Source: an uncultured Paracoccaceae bacterium (GTDB taxonomy: Bacteria > Pseudomonadota > Alphaproteobacteria > Rhodobacterales > Rhodobacteraceae). Taken from it: a DNA stretch of 64,000 nt. The stretch is from assembly GCA_937916485.1 (NCBI GenBank), contig CALFSV010000036.1, forward strand, positions 1 to 64,000, read 5' to 3'. The translations under genes and the position numbers were made by a program. The notes under the pieces were generated by a model that was given only the letters and a program-made list of their open reading frames with translations, was not told the origin of the DNA and ran no database searches. This document shows, piece by piece, positions 40,947 through 50,503 of this stretch; positions within the stretch are counted from its first letter, which is position 1; every line of letters begins with the position of its first letter.

Positions 40947-43790
40947 TCACGCCGCCCTTTGGCCCAACACCGATGGGCGCTTGAAGCGGCCCAATTGCTC
41001 GATCGTATGCGCCGATCCATCCTCGAGGCCGCTCGAAAGATCTGCGCTGTCGCGGGCAAGCGCCAGGTTCTGGATGGCCCTGTCCGAGATGATTTCGATC
41101 TGGTTCTTCAAGGCTGCTGTCTTTTGGATCTGTTCCGCCCCGGCAGCAGACAGGCCGGCCACCATCTCCGAGCTTTCCGACATCGCTTGATGGATCGCGC
41201 TTAGGGCACTGGCTGCATGGCTGACCAGTTTGCCCCCATTTGCCACGGCCGAATTGACGGTTTCGGTCTTGGCGCGAATGTCTGCTGCAGCCGCACCCGA
41301 TCTGTTTGCCAGGTCCCGCACCTCTTGGGCGACGACCTTGAAGCCAGCGTTCGATCCGCCGCTGCCCCGCGCCGCCTCGACCGAGGCGTTGAGGCTGATC
41401 AATGTGGTTTGCAGGGCAATTGCTTCGATCTGCTCGAGGGCAAGGCCGATTTCGGCTGTGGTTGCTTGTATCTCCTTGAACTGCTCCTGCAGCTTTTCCG
41501 ATACCGATTGCCCCTCCTCTGCGCGGACGCAGGCGGTCTTGCACAGGACATCAGCCTCTGTCGCCTCTTTTGCGACTACGGTGGCGGATTGGGTGAACGA
41601 AGCCAGCAGAATTTCAGAGTCCGAAAGAGCCTCTACCTGCTCGGTCGATCCGCTCTTGACCCGCGCGGCTGTGGTGGCAATGTCCAGCGCCTTTTGCGAG
41701 ACCTCAGTTGCGGTTTCCTGAACTTCATCCATCATGTCGCTGATGCCTCGGGTCATGCGGGTCACCGCCTGGGCGATGTCGGCAAAGCGGCCTTCGTATG
41801 CGTCTGACATCGAAACCGTTAGGTCGCCGTCCCCAACCTCCTCTAGGACGGAGTACAACTCAGACAGTCCGCGCTCCGATATGTCGCAAAGCGCGTTTAT
41901 GCCGGTACAAAGCCGTTCAAAAAATCCGGCCCGACCGTCGAGACTGATTTGAAGCGCAAAATTGCCTCGCTTTGCGGCTTCGACGGATGTCTGAACGTCG
42001 TCCAAAAGCTCTGAAAGCTGATCAAGCGTCCCATTGACGGCCGTCTGGACCTGACCGAGGTGGCCCCGAAAATCGCCGTCGATCCGTTTGGAGAGGTTTC
42101 CTTGAGAAACTGCCGCCATGCTCTCGGCCACAGAGGTCACGGCGGTCTCGGTCACCTGGCACAGTTCGTTGATACCGTGGCAGAGTTCGAGGAGGAACCC
42201 GTCCAGACCCTCGACCGGTAGCCGTTTGCCAAAATCCCCCACGGAACAGGCCTTGACCACTTCGGAAACCTCTGCCTCCACTTTCATCTGTCGGGCCTTG
42301 TTCCTCTGGTATCGCGATTCCTCTTCGTTGCGGGTGTCTTCGATCGTGTCGATGATCCTGTTGAACAGCACGCTTGTTTCATAGGCTTCGTCACCTGGAT
42401 CAAGCTCGATCCGTGGGGCCGTGGCGCTGGGATTGCGCACCAGATCCGCCATCGCAGCCTGCAGGACATCGCTTCCCATCGGGGCGTCGTGCTCGTGCCG
42501 GTTGAGACCTTCGCGCTCAAACAGTTCGGGTACGCGAAGGCCGTTGCCCCCGTCAGGGAGACCCTTGAGCACAACATCAATGGTTTTCATCACGGCAAAG
42601 GTAACGCCAAAGGCCCAGGCAAAGACCAGGCCGATGCCGGTCAACTGAATGCCCAACTGGCCATGGCGCGTTTCGGCCGGCAGGCTGTCAATCGGGGCGA
42701 ACAGGGCCACGGCAATGGTGCCAAAGGTACCTGCAAAACCGTGTACGGGGATTGCCCCCAAGGGGTCATCCAACCGCAAGACGGATTCCAGCAGCCAACT
42801 TGCAAAATGAACGACAACCGCGCCCAGCATCCCGATCAGGAATGCGTTTTGGGGGCTGATCAGGTCGGCCCCTGCGGTCACGGCGACCAAACCGCCAAGA
42901 ATGCCGTTGATCGACGTGGCCGGACGGAAAAGGCCATCCGTGAAGCGCCCCAGGACCAGCGCCGCAAAGCCCCCCGCACCCCCTGCAATCACCGTATTCA
43001 CGATGATCTGCGCAAAGGCAGCGGTCCCCGACAGTGCGGACCCGCCGTTGAATCCGATCCAGCCGAGCCAAAGGATTAGCACCCCTGCCGTAGCAAGGAT
43101 TGGCGAATGGGCGTGCATCCGGCGCGGTTTGCCGTCGTCATCAAACTTGCCGATCCGCGGGCCGATGATGATGACGATCGCAAGGGCCGACCATGCCCCG
43201 ACCGAATGCACCACCGTTGAACCGGCAAAATCGACAAACCCGATTGAGGCGAGCAATTGCGTGTCGGTTCCGTTCAGCAATCCGCCCCAGACCCAGTGCC
43301 CGGCCACTGGATAGATGACCACCGCGATCAGCACGGCGGCGACCAGGTAGCCGTTGATCGTCATCCGTTCGGCAACTGCGCCGGACATGATGGTGGCGGC
43401 GGTGCCGCAAAACATCAACTGAAAGACAAAGAATGTCAGGCTCCAGTCGCCGGCAGAGCCGAACAGGGCGAGTTCACTGCTCCATCCGAACCAGCCTGCC
43501 TGACTGGTGCCGAACATCAATGTGTAGCCAATGGCACCGAAGGCGACGGTCGAGACGACAAAGTCCATCAGGTTCTTTTGGGCGACATTGACCGAGTTTT
43601 TGGAACGCACGCTCCCTGCTTCAAGCAAAAGGAAACCGATCTGCATGAAGAACACCAGAACGGCTGCGGTGATCGTCCAGACGTGATCCACGTCGCTTTG
43701 CAGGGCAAAGCCTGCCGGGGGCGCTTCGGCCCAGACCGCTGCGGGAACAAGAAACAGGGCCAACACGGCCGCCACAAAAACCTTTGACAT
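40947..43790 (-). CDS. Ammonium transporter fused to a methyl-accepting chemotaxis signalling domain
   Basis: This 947-residue protein has a signal peptide (about residues 1-21). An Amt/MEP/Rh domain with eleven hydrophobic segments runs to about residue 430, with both pore His (H195 in TVVHSVGAW and H350 in PVHGFAGTFG) and GWIGFNGGSAL. From about 480 to 720 lie charged, HAMP-like repeats (two similar ISLDGRAGFFERLCTGIN / LPVEGLDGFLLELCHGIN units). After that comes an MCP coiled coil with the conserved tip ALQTTLISLNASVEAARG and VVAQEVRDLANRS. The transporter therefore probably senses ammonium and signals to CheA/CheW. Amt domains fused to histidine kinases are known; fusion to a receptor tip is rarer. 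It stands alone between convergent rdhA and a divergent dehydrogenase. Confidence 0.88.
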   Translation of the reverse strand: MSKVFVAAVLALFLVPAAVWAEAPPAGFALQSDVDHVWTITAAVLVFFMQIGFLLLEAGSVRSKNSVNVAQKNLMDFVVSTVAFGAIGYTLMFGTSQAGWFGWSSELALFGSAGDWSLTFFVFQLMFCGTAATIMSGAVAERMTINGYLVAAVLIAVVIYPVAGHWVWGGLLNGTDTQLLASIGFVDFAGSTVVHSVGAWSALAIVIIIGPRIGKFDDDGKPRRMHAHSPILATAGVLILWLGWIGFNGGSALSGTAAFAQIIVNTVIAGGAGGFAALVLGRFTDGLFRPATSINGILGGLVAVTAGADLISPQNAFLIGMLGAVVVHFASWLLESVLRLDDPLGAIPVHGFAGTFGTIAVALFAPIDSLPAETRHGQLGIQLTGIGLVFAWAFGVTFAVMKTIDVVLKGLPDGGNGLRVPELFEREGLNRHEHDAPMGSDVLQAAMADLVRNPSATAPRIELDPGDEAYETSVLFNRIIDTIEDTRNEEESRYQRNKARQMKVEAEVSEVVKACSVGDFGKRLPVEGLDGFLLELCHGINELCQVTETAVTSVAESMAAVSQGNLSKRIDGDFRGHLGQVQTAVNGTLDQLSELLDDVQTSVEAAKRGNFALQISLDGRAGFFERLCTGINALCDISERGLSELYSVLEEVGDGDLTVSMSDAYEGRFADIAQAVTRMTRGISDMMDEVQETATEVSQKALDIATTAARVKSGSTEQVEALSDSEILLASFTQSATVVAKEATEADVLCKTACVRAEEGQSVSEKLQEQFKEIQATTAEIGLALEQIEAIALQTTLISLNASVEAARGSGGSNAGFKVVAQEVRDLANRSGAAAADIRAKTETVNSAVANGGKLVSHAASALSAIHQAMSESSEMVAGLSAAGAEQIQKTAALKNQIEIISDRAIQNLALARDSADLSSGLEDGSAHTIEQLGRFKRPSVLGQRAA

Positions 43791-43958
43791 CAACACCTGT
43801 TCCACTGATTGCAACACACTACACCTCGTACCCTAGGACCAACCCCTTAACATTTGTTTGCGCTGGTTGGTTGGCCTCGGTCTTTGCCAGAATGTCCTTT
43901 GACCTTCCGGGCGGCGGACATCAGTATGCCGCCAAAGTCAAAGCAAGGGAGCAGGGAC

Positions 43959-44858
43959 ATGACACAGGAAACCATCGGATTTGTCGGAATTGGCCTGATG
44001 GGCCAGGGTATGGCCTCCAACATCATGGCTGCGGGCTATCCGCTCACCGTCATCGCCCACCGTAATCGCGGCCCGGTCGAGGCTCTGGTGGCCGCCGGCG
44101 CGACGGAGGCGCCGGACCTTGCCACCCTCGCTAGCAAAAGCAGCATCGTCTTTATCTGCGCGCCCGGATCGCCTCAGGTCGAGGGCATCGTGGCGGCGAT
44201 GGCCCCGTCCCTCGCTGAAGGAAGTGTTGTCGTCGACTGCTCGACCTCCGACCCCACATCTACGGTCAAGCTGGCCGCCATGCTGGCCGAGCAGGGCGTT
44301 CACATGGTGGATGCCCCTCTGGGCGGAACCCCGGTGCAGGCCGCCGAAGGCAGTCTTTCGGCCATGGTGGGCGCCGATGCGGCGGTGTTCGACCGGGTCC
44401 GCCCTGTGATCGAAAGCTGGGCCGGAACGGTCATCCATATCGGCACGACCGGCGACGGTCATCGGATGAAACTCCTCAACAACTTCCTGTCGTTGGGCTA
44501 CGCGGCGCTTTATGCCGAAGCCCTGGCGCTAAGCGAAAAGGTTGGCATCTCAACCGCGCGCTTCGACAGTGTGCTGCGCCCCAGCCGGATGTATTGCGGG
44601 TTCTACGAGACATTCATGGGCTATGCCGTTGAGGGCAACCGCGAGGCGCATAAGTTCACCATCACGAACGCTTTCAAGGACCTGCGCTATCTTGAAAGCA
44701 TGGCGGACAGTGTCGGCCTGTCCAATCCTGTCGGCAATGCGGTCAAGAACAGTTTTGCACAGGCCTATTCCACCGGTGGGGACGGTGGCGAAGACTACGT
44801 CCCCCATCTGGTCGACTTTGTTGCGCGTCAAAACGGTGCGAAACGCAGCGCGGACTGA
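43959..44858 (+). CDS. 3-hydroxyisobutyrate dehydrogenase-family NAD(P) oxidoreductase
   Basis: This 299-residue protein has the N-terminal GFVGIGLMGQGMASNIMAAG motif with HRN following the second strand, where a basic residue suggests NADP. The substrate motif is DAPLGGTPVQAAEGSL and the catalytic Lys is in HRMKLLNNFLSLG. It probably oxidises or reduces a beta-hydroxy acid or related aldehyde. ATG at 43959 has a good GGAG site. It has no operon partner; the next gene lies 121 bases downstream. The paralogue at 6483-7346 has a different substrate loop. Confidence 0.85.
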   Translation: MTQETIGFVGIGLMGQGMASNIMAAGYPLTVIAHRNRGPVEALVAAGATEAPDLATLASKSSIVFICAPGSPQVEGIVAAMAPSLAEGSVVVDCSTSDPTSTVKLAAMLAEQGVHMVDAPLGGTPVQAAEGSLSAMVGADAAVFDRVRPVIESWAGTVIHIGTTGDGHRMKLLNNFLSLGYAALYAEALALSEKVGISTARFDSVLRPSRMYCGFYETFMGYAVEGNREAHKFTITNAFKDLRYLESMADSVGLSNPVGNAVKNSFAQAYSTGGDGGEDYVPHLVDFVARQNGAKRSAD

Positions 44859-44979
44859 CGCCAGCCATCGCCTTTTGCCGGGGCTGGACTAGGTCATTCC
44901 AAGGGTCGCCAAGGGCCCGGTCTGGCTTTGGGAATAAGATGCGCGATCGAGGACGAAACGATAGCAGCCGGTGCGCCGG

Positions 44980-46359
44980 ATGACAGCCCGTCCGTCAGGG
45001 GGCCGGGCATCGGGATATGCGGCGCGTGGCGTCGCTGTTCCGGGCGGACGGTTGTCCCGCATGGCGCGACTGGGTGGGCTTGCCGCAGGCGTGGCGGGCA
45101 ATGTCGCCTTGGGCGGCGGCCGGGCGTTGATGACCGGCAATCGGCCCCAGATGCGCGACCTTCTTCTGACCCCGGCCAATGCGGCCCGTATCACCGATCA
45201 GCTTGCCCAGATGCGCGGGGCGGCAATGAAGGTCGGTCAGCTTCTGTCGATGGAGGCGGATGAATTCCTGCCGCCCGAGCTTGCCGATATTCTGGGGCAC
45301 TTGCGGTCCAATGCGCATTTCATGCCGCCCGCTCAGCTCAAGACAGTGTTGTCCCAGAACTGGGGGGCGGACTTTCTGACCCGGTTCAGGCGGTTTGACG
45401 TGCGCCCTATCGCAGCTGCGTCAATCGGACAGGTGCATCGTGCCCAGACCCGCGACGGGCGTGATTTGGCGATCAAGGTGCAGTATCCGGGCGTCCGGCA
45501 AAGCATCGACAGTGACGTGCGCAATGTCTCGGCCCTCATGCGGATGTCGGGACTCTTGCCCAAGGGGCTGGACCTTGCCCCGCTGATGGAAGAGGCGCGG
45601 CGGCAGCTGCATGACGAGGCGGACTATACCCGCGAGGCAGAGGCGCTTAAGGGTTTTGCGTCGCGGCTGGAGGGCGATCCGGACTTTGTGGTGCCACAGG
45701 TGCATCACGATCTGACGACGGACTCCATTCTGGCAATGGACTTCGTGAACGGCGTGTCGGTCGATGACGTGGCCGGGATGGAGCAGGACGTGCGGGACCG
45801 CTTTGCCACCCGGCTGATCGGCCTGATGCTGCGAGAGCTCTTCGAATTCGAGGCGATGCAAAGCGATCCGAATTTTGCCAATTATCGCTACGACCCGGCA
45901 ACCGACAGGGTTGTCCTGCTGGACTTTGGCGCCACACGCGATTTTCCCAAGGGGATGGCGGATCAGTACCGGCGACTGCTTGCTGCGGGGCTGGCGTCTG
46001 ACCGGGCAAGGACCGCCGAGTGCATGATCGAGATCGGGCTGATGCCCGCGGACCTGCAGGCAGAGAGACAGGCGATCCTGCTTGATCTGTTCCAGATTGC
46101 GATGGCGCCTCTGGTGGCCGGGGGAGTTTACGACTTTGCAGCCTCCACCCTGTCGCGCGACCTTCGCGAGGGGGGGATGGCGCTTGCCGAAGATCGGGAC
46201 TTTGTTCCGATCCCGCCGATCGACACCCTTTATCTGCAGCGCAAGATTGGCGGGCTTTACCTCTTGGCGGTGCGTTTGAAGGCACAAGTTGATCTTGACG
46301 CAGTGCTTGGGCCGTATGGCACTGTTCCGGGGTTGAGGTCAGAGGTCATACAGTTCTGA
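44980..46359 (+). CDS. ABC1/AarF/COQ8-family atypical kinase
   Basis: This 459-residue protein has the family signature KxGQ as MKVGQLLSMEADEFLPPELADIL. The Ala-rich nucleotide loop AAASIGQVHRAQ replaces the usual P-loop, followed by the ATP Lys in DLAIKVQYPGV, and the Asp-rich DFGATRDF Mg site. In bacteria and mitochondria the family supports ubiquinone biosynthesis through ATPase activity. The start is ATG at 44980 or GTG at 44971; the ribosome site is weak. It precedes a MATE transporter by 37 bases. Confidence 0.85.
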   Translation: MTARPSGGRASGYAARGVAVPGGRLSRMARLGGLAAGVAGNVALGGGRALMTGNRPQMRDLLLTPANAARITDQLAQMRGAAMKVGQLLSMEADEFLPPELADILGHLRSNAHFMPPAQLKTVLSQNWGADFLTRFRRFDVRPIAAASIGQVHRAQTRDGRDLAIKVQYPGVRQSIDSDVRNVSALMRMSGLLPKGLDLAPLMEEARRQLHDEADYTREAEALKGFASRLEGDPDFVVPQVHHDLTTDSILAMDFVNGVSVDDVAGMEQDVRDRFATRLIGLMLRELFEFEAMQSDPNFANYRYDPATDRVVLLDFGATRDFPKGMADQYRRLLAAGLASDRARTAECMIEIGLMPADLQAERQAILLDLFQIAMAPLVAGGVYDFAASTLSRDLREGGMALAEDRDFVPIPPIDTLYLQRKIGGLYLLAVRLKAQVDLDAVLGPYGTVPGLRSEVIQF

Positions 46360-46396
46360 TCGGTACAGGTGTTCGGTGACGAAAGGGACGAGTATC

Positions 46397-47824
46397 ATGG
46401 CGGCCACGACGGACAAGAACACGTCAGACAAAAGCGGTGACCCGGTCTTTGTCCATGGCAGCACCCTGCGCCATGTGATCGTGATGTCGTTTACATCGAG
46501 CATCGGCCTGATGGCGATCTTTGCGGTCGACCTGATCGACATGCTGTTCATCTCCATGCTTGGAGAAGAGGCTTTGGCCGCCGCCGCTGGATATGCCAGC
46601 GCCCTTTTGTTCTTTACCAATTCGATAAATATCGGTCTGTCCATCGCGGCCGGAGCGCTGGTGGCCCAAGCCCTTGGACGCCACGAAAGGCAGGAAGCCC
46701 GAGAGTATGCGACCTCGGTTGCCATGGTTGCGTTTGGAGTGGGCCTGATCGTGCCGCTGATCCTCTTGTGGAACCTGCAGGCGGTTCTGGCGCTGTTCGG
46801 GGCAGAGGGCGAGGTCGCCGAACTTGCCGCTGGCTACCTGATGATCATCCTGCCCTCGATGTCGGTGATCGGCGTGGCCATGACCGGCATGGCAGTGCTG
46901 CGGGCGCATGGCGATGCCAAATGGGCGATGTACTCCACGCTGGTCGGCGGGCTGGTCAACGCGGTGCTTGACCCGATCTTCATCTTCGGGCTGGGTCTGG
47001 ATTTGCAGGGGGCCGCAATCGCCTCTGTCGTGTCGCGCTTTGCGTTCCTGGCGGCTGCCCTCTGCCCCGCGATCCGCCGGCACAACGGCTTTGACCGGCC
47101 CGGTGCCGCGCTCTTGATGCGCGACGCCGCCGCGGTGTCGAAAATTGCCGTACCTGCGGTTCTGACCAACGTCGCGACGCCGGTTGGCTCTGCCATCCTG
47201 ACCCGCGAGATGGCAAAATACGGGACCGAGGCGGTGGCGGGCATGGCGGTCATCGGTCGTCTGACGCCTGTTGCCTTTTCCGTGGTGCTGGCCTTGTCCG
47301 GTGCCATCGGGCCGATTATTGCCCAGAACTTCGGGGCAGGGTTGCACGACCGGGTCAGGTCCACCTTTCTCAACGGGCTCAAGTTCATTGCCGGATACGT
47401 TCTGCTGGCCATGCTTATCCTTTTTGTCTTGCGTGCGCCAATTGCCGATATGTTCGGGGCGACAGGGCTGACCCGGGACCTGATCTACCTGTTCTGCGGT
47501 CCGCTGGCGCTGGTCACCTTCTTTAACGGGGCCATGTTCGTGGCCAATGCCAGCTTCAACAACCTTGGGCACCCGGTCTATTCCACCTGGTTGAACTGGG
47601 GCAAGAACACCATCGGCACCTGGCCTTTCGTGGTTGGTGGGGCGGCCCTTTGGGGGGCGCAGGGGGCGTTGATCGGGCAGGCCGCAGGAGCGACCCTGTT
47701 TTCGCTGATCGCGGTGGCCCTGGCCTTGCGTGTCGTCAATGACCCGGCGCTGGCCAAACCGACTCGAGACCCATTTATTGGGCACCGCCGCATGCATGTG
47801 ATGTCCTGGAGGGGGCGTTGGTAG
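46397..47824 (+). CDS. MATE-family multidrug efflux transporter
   Basis: This protein of about 475 residues has twelve hydrophobic segments in two related halves. Landmarks of MATE exporters are VDLIDMLFISMLGEEALAAAA near the N-terminus, VNAVLDPIFIFGLGLDLQGAAIASVVSR in the middle and AMFVANASFNNLGHPVYST in the second half. It exports cationic or hydrophobic drugs against Na+ or H+. The ribosome site AAAGGGA precedes ATG. The C-terminal tail beyond DPALAKPTRDPF is polar. Confidence 0.85.
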   Translation: MAATTDKNTSDKSGDPVFVHGSTLRHVIVMSFTSSIGLMAIFAVDLIDMLFISMLGEEALAAAAGYASALLFFTNSINIGLSIAAGALVAQALGRHERQEAREYATSVAMVAFGVGLIVPLILLWNLQAVLALFGAEGEVAELAAGYLMIILPSMSVIGVAMTGMAVLRAHGDAKWAMYSTLVGGLVNAVLDPIFIFGLGLDLQGAAIASVVSRFAFLAAALCPAIRRHNGFDRPGAALLMRDAAAVSKIAVPAVLTNVATPVGSAILTREMAKYGTEAVAGMAVIGRLTPVAFSVVLALSGAIGPIIAQNFGAGLHDRVRSTFLNGLKFIAGYVLLAMLILFVLRAPIADMFGATGLTRDLIYLFCGPLALVTFFNGAMFVANASFNNLGHPVYSTWLNWGKNTIGTWPFVVGGAALWGAQGALIGQAAGATLFSLIAVALALRVVNDPALAKPTRDPFIGHRRMHVMSWRGRW

Positions 47825-47894
47825 CTTGTCGCTACCCACTGGAGGATCAAGCCGCTAGGCTTCAACCGGCAACAAGAAGGAAGACGGGGACTGA

Positions 47895-48509
47895 ATGGCA
47901 CGCGTGATCGTCTACTATGCCCACCCGGGGCACAAACACTCCCACGTCAACCGCGATATGATGGCGGTGGCGCAGGCGATCGAGGGTGTGACCTTCGTTG
48001 ACCTTTATGCCGAATACCCCCGCCACAATATCAACATCGACAAAGAGCAGGAGCGGCTGGTCAACCACGACGTCATCGTGTTCCAGTTCCCGCTGTTCTG
48101 GTACTTTACCCCGTCCCTGATCAAGGAGTGGGAGGATCTCGTCCTTGAATACGGCTTTGCCTACGGCACCGGTGGCGATGCGCTTGCGGGCAAGTCCATG
48201 ATGCTGGCGATCACGACCGCGGGCCCAGAAGAGGCCTATCAGCCCGAGGGATATTAGCACTACCCGCTTGAGACCTTTCTGACCCCTCTCGAACAGACCG
48301 CCCGGCTTTGCAAAATGGCCTATCTGCCGCCCTACGTTTTGCACGCGGCCCTCAGGGCCCCCAAGGAAGATAGGGTTAGCCCGCACGTCGAGGGGTATCG
48401 CCGCCTTCTTATGGCGCTGCGTGACGAAGACTATGACATGGCCGTCGCAGGCCAGACAAAGGCCGTCTTTCACGACAGCCTCCCGCTTCGGAAGGGGCTC
48501 GTTCAATGA
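47895..48509 (+). pseudogene. kefF: KefF-like NAD(P)H quinone oxidoreductase with an in-frame amber stop
   Basis: The frame reads a full KefF/MdaB-type flavodoxin-like protein of about 204 residues, interrupted by TAG at 48255-48257 after PEEAYQPEGY. Without the stop it continues with HYPLETFLTPLEQTARLCKMAYLPP and ends with TGA at 48507-48509, overlapping kefC by four bases (ATGA). Residues such as YYAHPGHKHSHVN and QFPLFWYFTPSLIKEW are typical. KefF activates KefC when glutathione conjugates or quinones accumulate. The frame after the stop looks fully maintained, so the mutation is either recent, a sequencing error or read through. Confidence 0.85.
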
Positions 48510-50452
48510 CCGGATTTCTATTGCTTGCCTTTGTCTTTCTGGTGGCTGGCGTTCTGGCGGTCCCAATCGCGACGCGGCTGGGCCTTGGGTCCGTCCTAGG
48601 CTACCTGATTGCGGGCATCGCGATATCGCCGCTCTTGGCCGCGTTGCATGTCGATGTGGTCAGCCTTCAGCACTTTGCCGAATTTGGCGTCGTCATGATG
48701 CTGTTCCTTGTCGGGCTAGAGCTTGAGCCGAAAATGCTTTGGCAGATGCGCAGCAGGCTTTTGGGGCTGGGCGGGTTACAAGTGGTGGTGACGGCCCTTT
48801 TGGTCATGGCAGCTGCCCTTGTCATGGGTCAGGGGTGGAGCATTGCGCTGGCCATCGGTCTTGTCCTGTCCCTCTCCTCAACCGCCATCGTCCTGCAAAC
48901 CCTCGGCGAAAAGGGCCTGATGAAAAGCGATGGCGGGCAGGGCAGCTTTTCGGTCCTGCTGTTTCAGGACATCGCCGTGATCCCGATGTTGGCGCTGATC
49001 CCCTTGTTGGCCCTTCCCGAACTGCTCGAGGCGACGCATGCCGTTGCCGCTCACGGGGCTGAAGGGGGCGACCATTCGGCAGGTCCCTTGTTCATCGAAA
49101 CACTGGAAGGCTGGCAACGGGCGCTGGTGACACTTGGGGCGGTAGCCGCCGTCATTCTTGCGGGGAACTACCTGACCAGCCCGATCTTCCGCTTCATTGC
49201 GGCGGCCAAGCTGCGCGAACTCTTTGTGGCGACCGCCCTGACCATCGTCATCGGGATCGCCCTTCTGATGACCTTTGTCGGCCTGTCCCCTGCGCTGGGC
49301 ACCTTCATTGCAGGCGTGGTTCTGGCCAACAGCGAATACCGGCACGAATTGGAAAGCGATATCGAGCCGTTCAAAGGGCTCTTGCTGGGCCTGTTCTTCA
49401 TGACCGTGGGTGCCGGGATCAACTTTGGCCTCCTGTTTGGCAGTTTCGGAACCGTCCTTGGCCTCACGATTGGGCTGATAGCGCTGAAGGTCGCCGTGCT
49501 TTATGCGCTGGGGGTCATCTTCAAGATTAACGGAGGCGACCGATGGTTGTTCGCGCTAGGGTTGGCGCAGGCGGGCGAGTTCGGCTTTGTGCTTTTGCCG
49601 TTCACGGTGGCCAACGGGGTGATCCCCGTGGCGGTGTCGGAACAGCTTTTGCTGGTTGTCGCTCTGTCGATGCTTCTCACCCCTGTCTTGTTCATTTTGT
49701 ACGACCGGATCATCGCCAGGAAATATTCTGAAATTCAGGAGCGTGAGGCGGATCATATCGACGAAAAGGGCGTGGCGATCATCGCGGGCCACGGCCGGTT
49801 CGGCGGCATCGTCAACCGCATCCTTCGGTCGGCAGGCCATTCCACGGTCGTATTGGACCACAGTTCCGCGCAACTCGACATGATCCGCAAATTTGGCTTT
49901 CAGGCGTTTTTTGGTGACGCCACCCGACCGGACCTTCTGCATTCGGCAGGGATCGAAGAGGCGAAACTGATCGTCATCGCGATTGATGACCGGGAAAAGA
50001 TCACCCAGCTGGTCCACTACGTCCACAGCAATCATCCCCATGTGCACATCGTCGCAAGGGCGCGGGATCGGGATCATGTCTACGAGCTTTATGCCGCCGG
50101 TTGTCGCGACATCATCCGCGAAACCTTTGACGGCGGTGTCCGCACCGGTCGCTCTGCCCTCGAGGCGCTGGGGATGCATCCGTTTGATGCCGAAAAGCTG
50201 GTCAAGGACTTTGAGGCGGCAGACCGAAGGGCCTTGCAGGAGTTGGCCGAGGTTTATGACCCGGACATTCCGGCCGCCGAAAACGCAGCCTACGTCGCCC
50301 GCGCCCGCGAAATGATGGAGGCGCAGGAGGCCGAGATGAAGAAGGGCAGGATCGGCTTTGGCATTCGCTCTGAAAGAGGCTGGATGCCGCCTGTCGGCAG
50401 ACCGGCGAGACTGGGTGCCGCCCCGGACGCGGATGCAGACGACGCGGCATAG
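48506..50452 (+). CDS. kefC: Glutathione-regulated K+/H+ antiporter (KefB/KefC type)
   Basis: This 648-residue protein has a CPA2 antiporter domain of about 12 segments (AEFGVVMMLFLVGLELEPKML, GLVLSLSSTAIVLQTLGEKG, LFQDIAVIPMLAL) and an RCK N-terminal domain with VAIIAGHGRFGGIVNRILR for nucleotide or glutathione binding. A tail follows. It effluxes K+ in exchange for H+ to acidify the cytoplasm during electrophile stress and is normally gated by glutathione and KefF. Its start overlaps the kefF reading frame by four bases. The two GST genes in the window fit an organism that meets electrophiles. Confidence 0.88.
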   Translation: MTGFLLLAFVFLVAGVLAVPIATRLGLGSVLGYLIAGIAISPLLAALHVDVVSLQHFAEFGVVMMLFLVGLELEPKMLWQMRSRLLGLGGLQVVVTALLVMAAALVMGQGWSIALAIGLVLSLSSTAIVLQTLGEKGLMKSDGGQGSFSVLLFQDIAVIPMLALIPLLALPELLEATHAVAAHGAEGGDHSAGPLFIETLEGWQRALVTLGAVAAVILAGNYLTSPIFRFIAAAKLRELFVATALTIVIGIALLMTFVGLSPALGTFIAGVVLANSEYRHELESDIEPFKGLLLGLFFMTVGAGINFGLLFGSFGTVLGLTIGLIALKVAVLYALGVIFKINGGDRWLFALGLAQAGEFGFVLLPFTVANGVIPVAVSEQLLLVVALSMLLTPVLFILYDRIIARKYSEIQEREADHIDEKGVAIIAGHGRFGGIVNRILRSAGHSTVVLDHSSAQLDMIRKFGFQAFFGDATRPDLLHSAGIEEAKLIVIAIDDREKITQLVHYVHSNHPHVHIVARARDRDHVYELYAAGCRDIIRETFDGGVRTGRSALEALGMHPFDAEKLVKDFEAADRRALQELAEVYDPDIPAAENAAYVARAREMMEAQEAEMKKGRIGFGIRSERGWMPPVGRPARLGAAPDADADDAA

Positions 50453-50503
50453 GACCGGGGTGCGATAGGGCAGCATAGGCGAGGGGTTGGGACAGCGGTT
50501 GCG

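Noticed and set aside
40747..41544. 265-residue frame overlapping the end of the Amt-MCP gene
   Set aside because: It is out of frame with the intact MCP domain and has no recognisable motif; no frameshift is needed to explain the receptor's end.
48315..48509. Small separate gene of 64 residues before kefC
   Set aside because: It is the in-frame C-terminal end of kefF after the amber codon, not an independent gene.
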